From Flavobacteriales bacterium (GTDB lineage Bacteria > Bacteroidota > Bacteroidia > Flavobacteriales_D > Crocinitomicaceae), in assembly GCA_947475275.1 (NCBI GenBank), contig CANJNE010000009.1:1-48680 (forward strand): DNA of 48,680 bases, read 5' to 3'. Both the position numbers and the translations under genes were made by a program. Every line of letters starts with the position of its first letter. Within the stretch, counting starts at the first letter, position 1. Under the pieces are notes generated by a model. The model searched no databases and was not told the origin of the DNA. It saw only the letters and a list, made by a program, of their open reading frames with translations. This document shows, in pieces, positions 25,576 to 34,838 of the stretch.

Positions 25576-26579
25576 AACACTTTTTGTACTATTTGGATTT
25601 CAGATAAAGATATATCCAAATGGGTTACCATTCTTATCATACCAGGGCCAAAAGCCATTATTCTAACGCCATTTTTTTGCATTTCAGAAATGATTTCATC
25701 GCGTTTTTCAGGTACTTCCAAAACTGCGACAACGATATTCGTTTGGACTGAAAAAACATTTTTCACCCATTTCAATTCGTTTAATGTCGCTTCTAACATT
25801 TTAGCATGATGATGATCGTCTATCAATCGATCAACATTATTTTTTAGTGCAAATAAACCACCTGCAGCAATAATTCCCGCTTGTCGCATACCGCCGCCAA
25901 AAACCTTCCTTATTCGTCTAGATTTTTTAATGAAGTTGCTTGAACCTATTAAAAGTGAACCCACTGGAGCACCAAGGCCTTTTGAAAGACAGAGTGAAAT
26001 GGAATCAAAATATTTCGCATATTCCTTTGGGTCTATTTTGGTTTCAACCAAAGCATTCATCAATCTTGCACCATCCAAGTGAAGTGGCAAACTATTTTCC
26101 TTGCAAAAGGAACTTATTTTCTTTATTTCCTCAATGTCATAAATGGATCCACCACCCCTATTTGCAGTATCCTCAAGGCTTATTAGTTGGGTCAATGGAA
26201 AATGAACGTCTTCAGGATTATTGATCCATTTTGAAATCGTTTCAACGTTAAGTCGTCCTCGATCTCCTGTCAATAATCTTACCGAAGCGCCACTGTTTCT
26301 GGCAATTCCTCCACCTTCATATTTGTAAATATGACTTTCTTCGTGACAAATAACTTCTCCTCCTGGTTGAACGTGCACATTGATTGCAATTTGATTGGTT
26401 TGTGTTCCTGAAGAACAAAAAAGCGCAGCCTCTTTTCCAAAATAATTTGCTGCGAATTCTTGAAGCTCATTAACGGTTTGGTCCTCAGAAAAAACGTCGT
26501 CACCGACAGGTGCATTTATCATGAATTCCTTCATTTGTGCAGAAGGTTTTGTGACGGTATCGCTTCTTAAATCTATCAT
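25557..26579 (-). CDS. ltaE: Low-specificity L-threonine aldolase (PLP)
   Basis: This 340-residue PLP enzyme of the aldolase class splits L-threonine or allo-threonine to glycine and acetaldehyde. Seen: the N-terminal IDLRSDTVTKPS, SSGTQTNQIA, HEESHIYKYEGGG, LHLDGARLMNA (Asp binding the pyridine ring), and the Schiff-base lysine in LSKGLGAPVGS (near 203). The length is normal. It is the first gene of an operon that continues with three genes of unknown role; no metabolic logic to them is visible. Confidence 0.93.
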   Translation of the reverse strand: MIDLRSDTVTKPSAQMKEFMINAPVGDDVFSEDQTVNELQEFAANYFGKEAALFCSSGTQTNQIAINVHVQPGGEVICHEESHIYKYEGGGIARNSGASVRLLTGDRGRLNVETISKWINNPEDVHFPLTQLISLEDTANRGGGSIYDIEEIKKISSFCKENSLPLHLDGARLMNALVETKIDPKEYAKYFDSISLCLSKGLGAPVGSLLIGSSNFIKKSRRIRKVFGGGMRQAGIIAAGGLFALKNNVDRLIDDHHHAKMLEATLNELKWVKNVFSVQTNIVVAVLEVPEKRDEIISEMQKNGVRIMAFGPGMIRMVTHLDISLSEIQIVQKVLCDLKV

Positions 26580-26642
26580 AATTATTTATGAAATTAAGGT
26601 TAAATGGAACATTGCAAAAAAAAATCTGTTTTTTTGCTTTAA

Positions 26643-26650
26643 CAAATTTA
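26643..26650 (-). promoter_or_regulatory. Possible -7 box (TAAATTTG) of the threonine aldolase operon
   Basis: Minus-strand TAAATTTG matches TAnnTTTG, 63 bases upstream of the aldolase ATG in the divergent gap. Confidence 0.35.
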
Positions 26651-26654
26651 AGAA

Positions 26655-27428
26655 ATGGAATACATTATTGTTTGCGGAATTGTAATTATCGGAGCTTTAC
26701 TCACTTTTTTCTCCGGTTTTGGTTTGGGGACATTGCTATTGCCTACATTTTCCATTTTTTTCCCGGTTTCATTTGCTGTAGCGGCTACTGGAATTGTTCA
26801 TTTTGCAAATAATATTTTCAAATTCCTATTGGTCTATCGCAATGTAAATCTAAAAGTATTAATGAAATTCGGTTTTCCAGCCTTATTGGCGGCAATTATT
26901 GGTAGTTATTTATTGATTTCAATAGGCGAATCATCAATATTGTTCAATTATTCGATTGGTTATATTACTGCCGAGATAACCAGCCTAAAAATACTTATAG
27001 GTTTTCTGATGTTGTTTTTTGCCATTTGGGAGTTTATTCCGCAAGTTGAAAAACTACAATTTTCACCAAAATATCTTCCAGTTGGCGGTTTATTAAGCGG
27101 ATTTTTCGGAGGATTATCAGGTCATCAGGGAGCATTTAGATCCGCATTCCTTGTAAAATCAGGTTTGAATAAGGAGGCATTCATCGCCACATCAAATGCA
27201 ATTGCATTAATTATAGATATCGCACGACTCAGTGTTTATGCTACGGGACTCAAATTTGAATTTATTATTGGATCTGCAGGCATTGTGATTGCAGCAATAT
27301 TTGCGGCATTTACGGGAACAATTATAGGTAACCAACTTTTAAAAAAGACTTCTCTAAACTTTCTTAAAAATCTCGTTGGATTGTTTTTAGCGGTTATGGG
27401 CATACTTATTATCCTTGGGATATTGTAA
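26655..27428 (+). CDS. TauE/SafE-family (TSUP) membrane exporter
   Basis: This 257-residue membrane protein has about eight hydrophobic segments. The two TSUP repeats are visible: a Gly-rich start GFGLGTLLLPTF, VGGLLSGFFGGLSGHQGAFRSAFLV in the middle, and TGTIIGNQLL near the end. The family exports sulfite, sulfoacetate or other organosulfur anions; the substrate cannot be told. It is divergent from the aldolase gene and convergent with the O-methyltransferase gene. Confidence 0.9.
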   Translation: MEYIIVCGIVIIGALLTFFSGFGLGTLLLPTFSIFFPVSFAVAATGIVHFANNIFKFLLVYRNVNLKVLMKFGFPALLAAIIGSYLLISIGESSILFNYSIGYITAEITSLKILIGFLMLFFAIWEFIPQVEKLQFSPKYLPVGGLLSGFFGGLSGHQGAFRSAFLVKSGLNKEAFIATSNAIALIIDIARLSVYATGLKFEFIIGSAGIVIAAIFAAFTGTIIGNQLLKKTSLNFLKNLVGLFLAVMGILIILGIL

Positions 27429-27433
27429 TATTT

Positions 27434-28072
27434 TCATTGTAATTTCCTTGCAATCATCAAACCATCTCGAATAGGAAGTAAAACCTCTGCTACCCTAGGA
27501 TCCGAATGGATTATATCATTGTAGGCTTTAATGATATCAGTTTCTTTATCACTTTTTTCCTCTATAACTTTACCTGACCATAACACATTGTCAGCGATAA
27601 TGTAACCGCCTTTTTTTACTTTAGGAAAAACAAGATTGTAGTAATTAATGTAATTTTTTTTATCTGCATCAATAAAAACAACATCGAAGGTCTCTTCGAG
27701 TTTTGGAATTTCAATCGTCGCGTCTCCAATTATACTTTTTATTTTTTGCTGCATTCCAGCTGAATGGATCGACTCCTTTATAATCGCGTCTAATTCTTCA
27801 TTAGCTTCTATGGTAATAAGTAATCCATTTTCTTTCAACCCTTCTGCCATGCATAATGCAGAATAACCTGTGTAGCTTCCAATTTCCAAAATACGTTCAG
27901 GTTGAATCATATGCATGAGCATACTCAAAACCCTTCCTTGAAAATGACCACTTAACATTCGCGGTTGCAGAACCTTTAGATGCGTTTTTCGATTCAATGC
28001 TGCCAATACAGCTGATTCTGCTTCGGTATGATCACAAACATATTTATCAAGCTTCGGGTCTAGGAATTCCAT
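27434..28072 (-). CDS. Class I SAM-dependent O-methyltransferase (CCoAOMT type)
   Basis: This 212-residue methyltransferase shows the SAM site ILEIGSYTGYSALCMAEGL (about 58-76), IEANEELDAIIKE, FDVVFIDADKKNYINYY (metal-binding Asp in the DAD-K-x-N-Y motif), GGYIIADNVLWSG (second metal residues DN) and the C-terminal IRDGLMIARK. This pattern is of catechol or caffeoyl-CoA O-methyltransferases, which need a divalent cation. The natural substrate in this organism is unknown. Confidence 0.93.
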   Translation of the reverse strand: MEFLDPKLDKYVCDHTEAESAVLAALNRKTHLKVLQPRMLSGHFQGRVLSMLMHMIQPERILEIGSYTGYSALCMAEGLKENGLLITIEANEELDAIIKESIHSAGMQQKIKSIIGDATIEIPKLEETFDVVFIDADKKNYINYYNLVFPKVKKGGYIIADNVLWSGKVIEEKSDKETDIIKAYNDIIHSDPRVAEVLLPIRDGLMIARKLQ

Positions 28073-28119
28073 TTTTTATTGTTTCTACAAAGATTACCAA
28101 AAGGTAGCAGGTGCGAAAG

Positions 28120-28127
28120 TAATTTTG
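28120..28127 (+). promoter_or_regulatory. -7 box of the SpoU gene (TAATTTTG)
   Basis: TAATTTTG matches TAnnTTTG and ends 12 bases before the ATG at 28140, which supports that start over the upstream TTG at 28125. Confidence 0.55.
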
Positions 28128-28139
28128 CAATTTTGTTAC

Positions 28140-28619
28140 ATGAAAACATTCCACAACCAAGGTTATTTTGCAATAGGAATTTACAGGGGGAAAACCGAAC
28201 ATAACATTGGAACACTTTGGAGGACTGCATACATTCTTGGAGCAAGTTACATTTTTACCATAGACAAAAGATATAAAAAACAAACCTCAGATGTACTAAA
28301 AACCTGGGCTAGGATACCGATGTTTCACTACCGCACAACTGAAGATTTTTTAAAATCCATACCCTATGATTGCAGGTTAATTGGCGTTGAAATGACAGCG
28401 AAATCTGAAATGATATCCACTTTTCAGCATCCAAAACGTGGAATATATCTGTTAGGGGCTGAAGATGAAGGTTTGCCAAAAGAAATATTAGATGCTTGCC
28501 ATTTTTTGGTGAAGTTACCAGGATACAATTCCCTAAATGTTGCTGTAGCTGGAAGCATTGTTTTGCATGACCGGGTGAGTAAAATACCTGCGGATTTTCC
28601 GCCATTTCACAAGGAGTGA
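28140..28619 (+). CDS. SpoU/TrmH-family RNA 2'-O-methyltransferase
   Basis: This protein (159 residues from ATG 28140) belongs to the SPOUT class. Motif 1 is KTEHNIGTLWRTAYILGA, with N and R of the N-x-G-x-x-x-R site, motif 2 is IYLLGAEDEGLPKEIL, and motif 3 is VKLPGYNSLNVAVAGSIVLHD. Short members of this family methylate the ribose of tRNA or rRNA, such as TrmL at position 34. A TTG five codons upstream is in frame, but the promoter position favours the ATG. Confidence 0.92.
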   Translation: MKTFHNQGYFAIGIYRGKTEHNIGTLWRTAYILGASYIFTIDKRYKKQTSDVLKTWARIPMFHYRTTEDFLKSIPYDCRLIGVEMTAKSEMISTFQHPKRGIYLLGAEDEGLPKEILDACHFLVKLPGYNSLNVAVAGSIVLHDRVSKIPADFPPFHKE

Positions 28620-28681
28620 ATAAAAACCTTTTGTTAGTGAGAGTGCTGTGAAAATGAGAGAGCGAGAAAGATAGTGAGGAA

Positions 28682-30565
28682 TTAAACAAACTCAGCCAAT
28701 TCCAACCAACGGTCTGACATGGTTTCCAATTCAGAAACGATTGCCGACATACGGTTGCCTGATCGAATTAAATCTTCATTGGATACGGAACCAGCACTCA
28801 TCTCTTCGGTCAATCGCTGCTTCTCTAATTCTAGCTTCTCCATTTCACTTTCCAAACGTTTGAATTCTTCCTTTTCCTTGAAAGACAATTTACGTTTTTC
28901 CTTTGGCTGAGATTCCGATTTAACCTCTTCAAGTTTTACCAGTGCAGGTTCAACATTTTTTAGCTTTGCTGCTGAATTTGAAGATGCTGCATTCTTTTCC
29001 AACTGACGGTATGCAGTGTAATTTCCAATAATATCTTTTATTGCCCCTTCGCCTTCGAACACAAAAAGATGATCAACCATTTTATCCATGAAGTAGCGGT
29101 CATGAGAAACCACTATTAAACAACCTTGAAAAGAGCGCAAATATTCTTCAAGTACCGACATTACGAAAATATCAAGATCATTTGTTGGTTCATCGAGAAT
29201 TAAAAAATTCGGATTCGACATGAGTACTGTCATCAATTTTAAACGTCGTTTCTCTCCCCCGCTCAATTTGTGCACGAAATTGTAATGCATAGAACGGTCA
29301 AAGAGAAATTTCTCAAGAAACTGCGCAGCAGAAAGTTGACGACCTTTTTCTAGAGGAATAAATTCAGCAATATCACGAATAACATCAATAACCTTCTTAT
29401 TTTCATCAACCTGAATCAATTCTTGACTATAATAGCCAAAAACGACCGTTTCACCGATGACAATCTTTCCTTGGTCAGGTTCCAAATATCCTTGAAGAAG
29501 ATTTAAAAATGTTGATTTTCCTGTACCGTTAGAACCAACAATTCCCAAACGTTCTTGACGTTGAAAGTTATATGTAAATCCGTTTAGAATGGTCTTAGTT
29601 CCGAATGATTTCGAAATTTTATGCAATTCAACGATTTTGGATCCAAGTCGTTCCATTTTTACTGGAATATCTATTTCGTCTTCATCAATGCGTTGTGATG
29701 CTATTTTTTTTGTTTCCTGAAAAGCATCGATACGAGCTTTCTGTTTCGTTCCTCTCGCTTTTGGTTGCCTGCGGATCCAATCAAGTTCCTTTTTAAAGGT
29801 GTTACGCGCCTTATCTATTGTTGATTGCTGTTGCTCTTGTCTTTCAGCTTTTTTCTCCAAATAATAAGAAAAATTACCTTTGTAACGGTGTAAGGTTTTG
29901 TCCTCCAATTCCAGAATTGTATCGCAAACTACCTCCAAAAAATATCGGTCGTGTGTTACCATGATGATAGTGGCCTTCGACTTGGATAAATAGTCTTCCA
30001 ACCATTCAATCATATCCAAATCAAGGTGGTTGGTGGGCTCATCTAAAAACAACAAATCAGCATCAGCAAGTAACACCTGAGCCAAAGCCACACGTTTTTT
30101 CTGACCCCCAGATAGCGATGCAACTTTAGCAGAAGTATCGTTGAGTTTTAATTTCGAAAGCATTTGATTAACTTGGACTTCTGTGTCCCAAGCATTGAGT
30201 TCTGTCATCTCCTCATAACATGCCTCAACTTCTTGATTGTTCCCTGAAGCCAATGCCTCATTGTATTTTTTCACGATTTTTAATTGCGGCAAATCATGAG
30301 ATAAAACAGCATCAAGAACACTAAGATTTTCGTTTAAAAGATCGATTTGTTGCATGTATACAACTCGAATATCTTTGCGGTAAACAATATTTCCATTATC
30401 ATAGGGCTCTAGGCCCATTAAACACCGCAATAATGTTGTTTTGCCATTGCCATTTTTTGCAACAATTGCGACTTTTTGACCACTATCTATTCCGAAAGTT
30501 AAGTCAGCAAAAAGTACACGTTCACCGAAAGATTTTGTAAGATTTTCAACAGAAAGGTAATTCAT
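28682..30565 (-). CDS. ABC-F family ATPase (Uup-like)
   Basis: This protein (627 residues from ATG 30565) has two nucleotide-binding domains and no membrane segment. Domain 1 has VAKNGNGKTTLLRC, LSGGQKKRVALAQVL and LLFLDEPTNHLD; domain 2 has VGSNGTGKSTFLNLL, LSGGEKRRLKLM and LILDEPTNDLD. The linker between them carries basic helices, and the C-terminus (about 545-627) is a coiled coil, as in Uup. ABC-F proteins bind ribosomes and relieve stalled translation. It follows the DUF4293 gene by 34 bases, probably as one transcript. Confidence 0.95.
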   Translation of the reverse strand: MNYLSVENLTKSFGERVLFADLTFGIDSGQKVAIVAKNGNGKTTLLRCLMGLEPYDNGNIVYRKDIRVVYMQQIDLLNENLSVLDAVLSHDLPQLKIVKKYNEALASGNNQEVEACYEEMTELNAWDTEVQVNQMLSKLKLNDTSAKVASLSGGQKKRVALAQVLLADADLLFLDEPTNHLDLDMIEWLEDYLSKSKATIIMVTHDRYFLEVVCDTILELEDKTLHRYKGNFSYYLEKKAERQEQQQSTIDKARNTFKKELDWIRRQPKARGTKQKARIDAFQETKKIASQRIDEDEIDIPVKMERLGSKIVELHKISKSFGTKTILNGFTYNFQRQERLGIVGSNGTGKSTFLNLLQGYLEPDQGKIVIGETVVFGYYSQELIQVDENKKVIDVIRDIAEFIPLEKGRQLSAAQFLEKFLFDRSMHYNFVHKLSGGEKRRLKLMTVLMSNPNFLILDEPTNDLDIFVMSVLEEYLRSFQGCLIVVSHDRYFMDKMVDHLFVFEGEGAIKDIIGNYTAYRQLEKNAASSNSAAKLKNVEPALVKLEEVKSESQPKEKRKLSFKEKEEFKRLESEMEKLELEKQRLTEEMSAGSVSNEDLIRSGNRMSAIVSELETMSDRWLELAEFV

Positions 30566-30611
30566 AATGGATGCCAAATGGCTAGATTAAAATTTGAAAG
30601 CTATTATTAGA

Positions 30612-31058
30612 TTATCTCAAACGATTCAATGAATCGATTAACGCTTGGTCTTTTTTCACGCCACGAATTCCCAAATATATGCATGGTATGGACACAATTA
30701 AAGCAATTGAGCCCAAACCTAAGGACTTCTCTGCTGCAGCAAAAATTGGATTAAAAAAAACAGCAACAAGCATCCATCCAGTTAAGACAAAAAGTAAAAC
30801 TAAACTTGCCCATGCAAGCTTGATTTGTGTTTTTCTATTCTTGAATGAGAAAATGGTTAGAATAAGTAATAAAACAGCTGCAGAAAGTACAATCCAAAAA
30901 TAATGACCTTGTGCATCCTGTAAACCATTTACTTTAAAAGCATCTACTGTAATTTCTTCTTTCATAAGGTTTAAAGAAAATAAAGTAATTCCAAATAAAG
31001 GTAATAATGCAAAAATGAGTGCAACTGTAAAAAATAAGGTTTGAATTCTTTGAAGCAT
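30612..31058 (-). CDS. DUF4293 family membrane protein
   Basis: This 148-residue protein from the ATG at 31058 starts MLQRIQTLFF, the usual start of DUF4293 proteins in Bacteroidota. Four membrane segments lie at about 6-27, 54-74, 80-100 and 105-130. A TTG 17 codons upstream is in frame but unlikely, since the family begins with MLQRIQT. Function unknown. The gene is divergent from the TetR gene of the secretion operon and leads into the ABC-F gene. Confidence 0.85.
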   Translation of the reverse strand: MLQRIQTLFFTVALIFALLPLFGITLFSLNLMKEEITVDAFKVNGLQDAQGHYFWIVLSAAVLLLILTIFSFKNRKTQIKLAWASLVLLFVLTGWMLVAVFFNPIFAAAEKSLGLGSIALIVSIPCIYLGIRGVKKDQALIDSLNRLR

Positions 31059-31146
31059 AGGAAAAATATTTGAAGCGAATATCGCAAATTTTCTAGAGTT
31101 TGAATCCAAGAAAAGAGAAACATTACATTTTATATTTTTTTCACAA

Positions 31147-31175
31147 TTGGCTAAACCAAAGGAGTATTATATTTG
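31147..31175 (+). promoter_or_regulatory. Promoter of the TetR-ABC-HlyD-TolC operon
   Basis: TTG at 31147-31149 and TATATTTG (TAnnTTTG) at 31168-31175 are 21 bases apart start to start, as in Bacteroidota -33/-7 promoters. The GTG start at 31217 is 41 bases downstream. Confidence 0.65.
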
Positions 31176-31216
31176 TTGATTGTAAAACAATTATTAATGA
31201 TAGCAATACTATTATT

Positions 31217-31906
31217 GTGATTAAACAAATTAAACTAAATATTCCAGAATGTAATTTTATTAGGGATCCACAAGAAACCAAATTGGGGAATTCAATTTTG
31301 GATGAAGCTGTTGGCTTGATATACGAAATAGGTTTTGAAGCATTTACTTTTAAAAAACTAGCGCAACGCATCGGAACAACTGAAGCCTCAGTTTACAGGT
31401 ATTTTGAGAATAAATATCAACTTTTACTTTATTTGGATTCCTTATATTGGGGCTGGATGAATTATAAAATTACATTAGCTACTCATCATTTGGTCAACGA
31501 AGAAGATAAAATCAAAACCGCAATTGGAATACTCATAGAAGAGAACAATTTGGATAATGATATTACAGGCATGAACCAACATAAATTAATTCGTATTGTT
31601 CAACAAGAAGGAATAAAGTCAATGTTGAGTAAAAACGTAGATGATGTAAACAAAACTGGTGCTTTTCAAAACTATAAGCTGCTTGTAGCGCGAATATGTG
31701 ATTGGATAAAAATTGTTCGGCCAGATTTTGAGCAACCAAACATGCTGGTAACAACTATCATTGAAGCCGCCCACATACAGCATTTTTTTGCAGAACACCT
31801 GCCAAGTCTTACAAATGCTAAGAAAGGAAATAAAAACGTAGAGAATTTTCTTTTTAAATTATTGAATGAACAATTATTCAATAGATCAAATCTTAAGAAA
31901 TCATGA
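31217..31906 (+). CDS. TetR-family regulator at the head of a secretion operon
   Basis: This 229-residue protein starts at GTG 31217 (MIKQIKLNIPECNFIRDPQ). The frame extends upstream to a TTG at 31100, but the promoter lies between, so the GTG is preferred. The helix-turn-helix (about 27-75) reads IYEIGFEAFTFKKLAQRIG, followed by TEASVYRYFENKYQLL. The C-terminal half is an unassigned helical ligand domain. The stop overlaps the ABC gene start (ATGA). It should control its own operon, because no separate promoter is seen before the ABC gene. Confidence 0.88.
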   Translation: MIKQIKLNIPECNFIRDPQETKLGNSILDEAVGLIYEIGFEAFTFKKLAQRIGTTEASVYRYFENKYQLLLYLDSLYWGWMNYKITLATHHLVNEEDKIKTAIGILIEENNLDNDITGMNQHKLIRIVQQEGIKSMLSKNVDDVNKTGAFQNYKLLVARICDWIKIVRPDFEQPNMLVTTIIEAAHIQHFFAEHLPSLTNAKKGNKNVENFLFKLLNEQLFNRSNLKKS

Positions 31907-33507
31907 TAAAAACACCTTGGAAACGACTTTCTGAACTCTTAAAATTGGAAAAACGAGAAGTTTCTCAATTATACATTTATGCCATTTTCAGCGGAATTCT
32001 GGGATTGAGTCTACCGCTTGGCATACAGTCGGTAATTCATTTTATACAAGCGGGTCAAATAAGCACGTCTTGGGTGATTTTAATACTTTTTGTTATTGGC
32101 GGTGTAATTCTTTCCGGCACGCTTCAAATTATGCAGCTTCGAATTACTGAAAATCTTCAACAACGTATTTTTGCTCGTTATTCTTTCGATTTGGCTTACC
32201 GTTTTCCGCGGTTTAAAAGGAGTGCGGTAAATGACAAAGAGCCTGCAGAATTGATGAACAGGTTTTTTGATGTGATTAGTCTTCAAAAAGGTTTAGCTAA
32301 GGTACTTCTTGATTTTACCTCATCTTCACTACAAATTACATTTAGTTTAATTGTCTTATCTTTTTATCACCCTTTCTATATTGCCTTTTCTTTGCTTTTG
32401 GTTTTTACGCTTTATCTTGTTTTCCGACCTATGATTAGAGCAGGATTCAAAACCAGCATGGAAGAATCAGGTTATAAATACCGCACGGCATATTGGCTAC
32501 AAGAGATTGCGAGAGCTGACTGGAGCTTTCGTTTAACACCAAAAGGAAACTTACCCCTAAAAAGACTTGACGAGCACACACAAGATTATTTAAATGCCCG
32601 GGAACAACACTTTAAGATATTATGGAAACAATACTTCTGGATGGTTTCATTGAAAGCTGTTATTGTTGCAGCACTTCTAGGATTAGGGGGTTATTTGGTC
32701 ATTGACCAACAAATGAATTTAGGTCAATTCGTTGCGGCAGAGGTATTAATACTTCTTTTACTCACATCCGTAGAAAAACTTATTCAACTATTAGAATCAT
32801 TGTATGATGTATTTACCTCGTTAGAAAAACTTGGACAAGTTATAGATATTCCGCTAGCGTTCGAACAATTGGAGCAAAATGAAAATGTAGATAATAGAAA
32901 TATTTTCCCAGTTGAACTTTCTAGTAAAGAAGTAAACGAGAATACTATTATAAAAGTGGAGAAAGGAGACAAAATCATATTAAGAGGTATTGACAGCATT
33001 GAAACCACGAGTATTTTACGCCAACTCATTGATACGTCTATTGATTCAAACAACATTTTACTTTGGAATAAAACGGTTCCTGATGCACAAAAAATTGTGA
33101 AGACCTTTGATGTTACAGGCTGGTTTGAAAAAGGATCTCAATTAATTAGAGGAACTTTAATGGAGAATATTCTCATGGGAAGAGATTCAATTTCTGAGGA
33201 ACAATTGCAATTGGCAGTAGAAACAACCGGATTGCTAGCATTTATCGAGAAAGAGCGGTATGGTTACAATTTTGAAATTTTCCAACAATTTGGACAGTTT
33301 ACTGAAGAAGTCAAAGAGAAGGTTTTGATTACCAGAGCCCTTGTTCATGACCCGGAATTTCTGCTTTTGTCTTTTGATCAATTGGCAATGGAGGCAGATG
33401 AACTTTCGCAAATATTATCAAGAATTGAGGTAAATTATCCAAACACAACCATTGTCTGTGCCTCCGAAAACATTTCATTACCTAATTGGAAAATTAAAAC
33501 TATTTAA
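31903..33507 (+). CDS. ABC half-transporter with degenerate nucleotide-binding domain
   Basis: Residues 1-310 form a six-helix ABC exporter membrane domain, like PrtD/HlyB but without a peptidase domain. Residues 335-534 fold like a nucleotide-binding domain, since GTLMENILMGRD (417-428) and ITRALVHDPEFLLL keep their places, but the catalytic motifs are gone. Walker A reads GIDSIETTS (362-370, no lysine), the signature LSGGQ became FTEEV (466-470), the Walker B end became LLSFDQ (488-493, no Asp-Glu), and the switch histidine became serine in CASEN (519-523). I infer no ATP hydrolysis. It is coupled to TetR (ATGA) and followed after two bases by the HlyD gene. Confidence 0.88.
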   Translation: MIKTPWKRLSELLKLEKREVSQLYIYAIFSGILGLSLPLGIQSVIHFIQAGQISTSWVILILFVIGGVILSGTLQIMQLRITENLQQRIFARYSFDLAYRFPRFKRSAVNDKEPAELMNRFFDVISLQKGLAKVLLDFTSSSLQITFSLIVLSFYHPFYIAFSLLLVFTLYLVFRPMIRAGFKTSMEESGYKYRTAYWLQEIARADWSFRLTPKGNLPLKRLDEHTQDYLNAREQHFKILWKQYFWMVSLKAVIVAALLGLGGYLVIDQQMNLGQFVAAEVLILLLLTSVEKLIQLLESLYDVFTSLEKLGQVIDIPLAFEQLEQNENVDNRNIFPVELSSKEVNENTIIKVEKGDKIILRGIDSIETTSILRQLIDTSIDSNNILLWNKTVPDAQKIVKTFDVTGWFEKGSQLIRGTLMENILMGRDSISEEQLQLAVETTGLLAFIEKERYGYNFEIFQQFGQFTEEVKEKVLITRALVHDPEFLLLSFDQLAMEADELSQILSRIEVNYPNTTIVCASENISLPNWKIKTI

Positions 33508-33509
33508 TT

Positions 33510-34838
33510 ATGTATCGTTTCCAAAATTATAAATCGATTCAGACTTTAGAAGAACGAAAAACACCAAATCGGCTTTCAAGAATATTAATATTCTCGACAC
33601 TTATTCTGCTGATAGTTCTGCTACTCCCTTGGACGCAATCAATAAGTTCTGACGGCAAGGTAACAGCATACAATCCTGCCAACAGACCTCAAACAATAAA
33701 TGCAATTATTGGAGGGAAAATTGAAAAATGGTACGTTCAAGAAGGTCAATTCGTGAAAAAGGGTGACACGCTGGTTTACATTTCGGAAATCAAAACGGAA
33801 TACATGGATACGATGCTTATTGAAAGATCTGAATCTCAAATCAAATCCAAAGAAAGTAGCGCCTCTTCATATATGGAAAAAGTTCAGGCCTTAGATAATC
33901 AGATCGATGCGATGATTGACAATCGTGCGGTTAAATTGATACAATCAAAAAACAAGATTAAACAAGGAAAATATAAGGTAACAACAGACAGCATGGACCT
34001 TGTTGCTGCCGCGAACAAATTAGATATTGCCAAAAAACAATACAAACGAACAGAAGGATTGTATGATAAAAAATTAAAATCTAAAACAGATTTAGAAAAT
34101 AGTCTTGTTAAGGTACAGCAACTTGAGGCGGAATATACGAGTTATGAAAACAAACTTAAAGTTTCCAAAAATGAAATGGACAATTTAATTTCAGAACTAG
34201 AATCCATAGATGCAGATTACCGCGATAAAATAGCAAAAAGTGAATCTGACAAAGCAGCGGCATTAAGCAGCCTTTATGATACGGAAGCCCAAGTGACTAA
34301 GATGCAAAATGAAGTAGCAAATTACAGTATTCGATCCGGATATTACTATATAACTGCTCCACAAAATGGTTTTATCTCAAAGGCTTTATTAAGTGGTATT
34401 GGTGAAATCATAAAAGAAGGAAGCCCTTTGCTAAGTATAGTTCCTTCTGAATCTGACATGGCCGTCGAAATGTTCGTTGATCCAGTTGATCTGCCGTTAA
34501 TTCATGTTGGAAATAAAATTCGCTTACAATTCGATGGTTGGCCAGCAATCGTTTTCTCAGGTTGGCCAAAGTTAAGTTATGGTATGTATACGGGAATTGT
34601 ATCTGCAGTTGACAATTACATTAGTGAAAACGGTAAATATAGAATTCTAATTGAACCCGATCCTAATGACCATAAATGGCCTGCTGGTTTGAGAATGGGC
34701 GTTGCAACTCGTGGAATCGCCCTGCTCAATGATGTTCCTTTATGGTATGAGCTGTGGCGAAAAATTAATGGATTCCCTCCAAACTATTATGAGAATCCAG
34801 CAGCAAAGGATAAATCTGAAATTTCTAAAAAAGATTAA
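33510..34838 (+). CDS. HlyD-family membrane fusion (adaptor) protein
   Basis: This 442-residue protein has a short cytoplasmic start, one membrane segment (about 24-40), a lipoyl-like half motif around residue 65-95 (GKIEKWYVQEGQFVKKGDTLVYI), a long coiled-coil hairpin (about 100-275), the second lipoyl half (YYITAPQNGFISKALL followed by GEIIKEGSPLLSI) and a beta-barrel region with VDPVDLPLIHVGNKIRLQFDG. Such adaptors bridge an inner-membrane ABC transporter and a TolC channel. It starts two bases after the ABC gene and its stop overlaps the TolC gene start by one base. Confidence 0.92.
   Translation: MYRFQNYKSIQTLEERKTPNRLSRILIFSTLILLIVLLLPWTQSISSDGKVTAYNPANRPQTINAIIGGKIEKWYVQEGQFVKKGDTLVYISEIKTEYMDTMLIERSESQIKSKESSASSYMEKVQALDNQIDAMIDNRAVKLIQSKNKIKQGKYKVTTDSMDLVAAANKLDIAKKQYKRTEGLYDKKLKSKTDLENSLVKVQQLEAEYTSYENKLKVSKNEMDNLISELESIDADYRDKIAKSESDKAAALSSLYDTEAQVTKMQNEVANYSIRSGYYYITAPQNGFISKALLSGIGEIIKEGSPLLSIVPSESDMAVEMFVDPVDLPLIHVGNKIRLQFDGWPAIVFSGWPKLSYGMYTGIVSAVDNYISENGKYRILIEPDPNDHKWPAGLRMGVATRGIALLNDVPLWYELWRKINGFPPNYYENPAAKDKSEISKKD

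Noticed and set aside
28309-28689. 126-residue open frame antisense to the SpoU methyltransferase gene
   Set aside because: Overlaps a gene with three clear SPOUT motifs; the composition is rich in Ser, Phe and Leu as expected for an antisense shadow.
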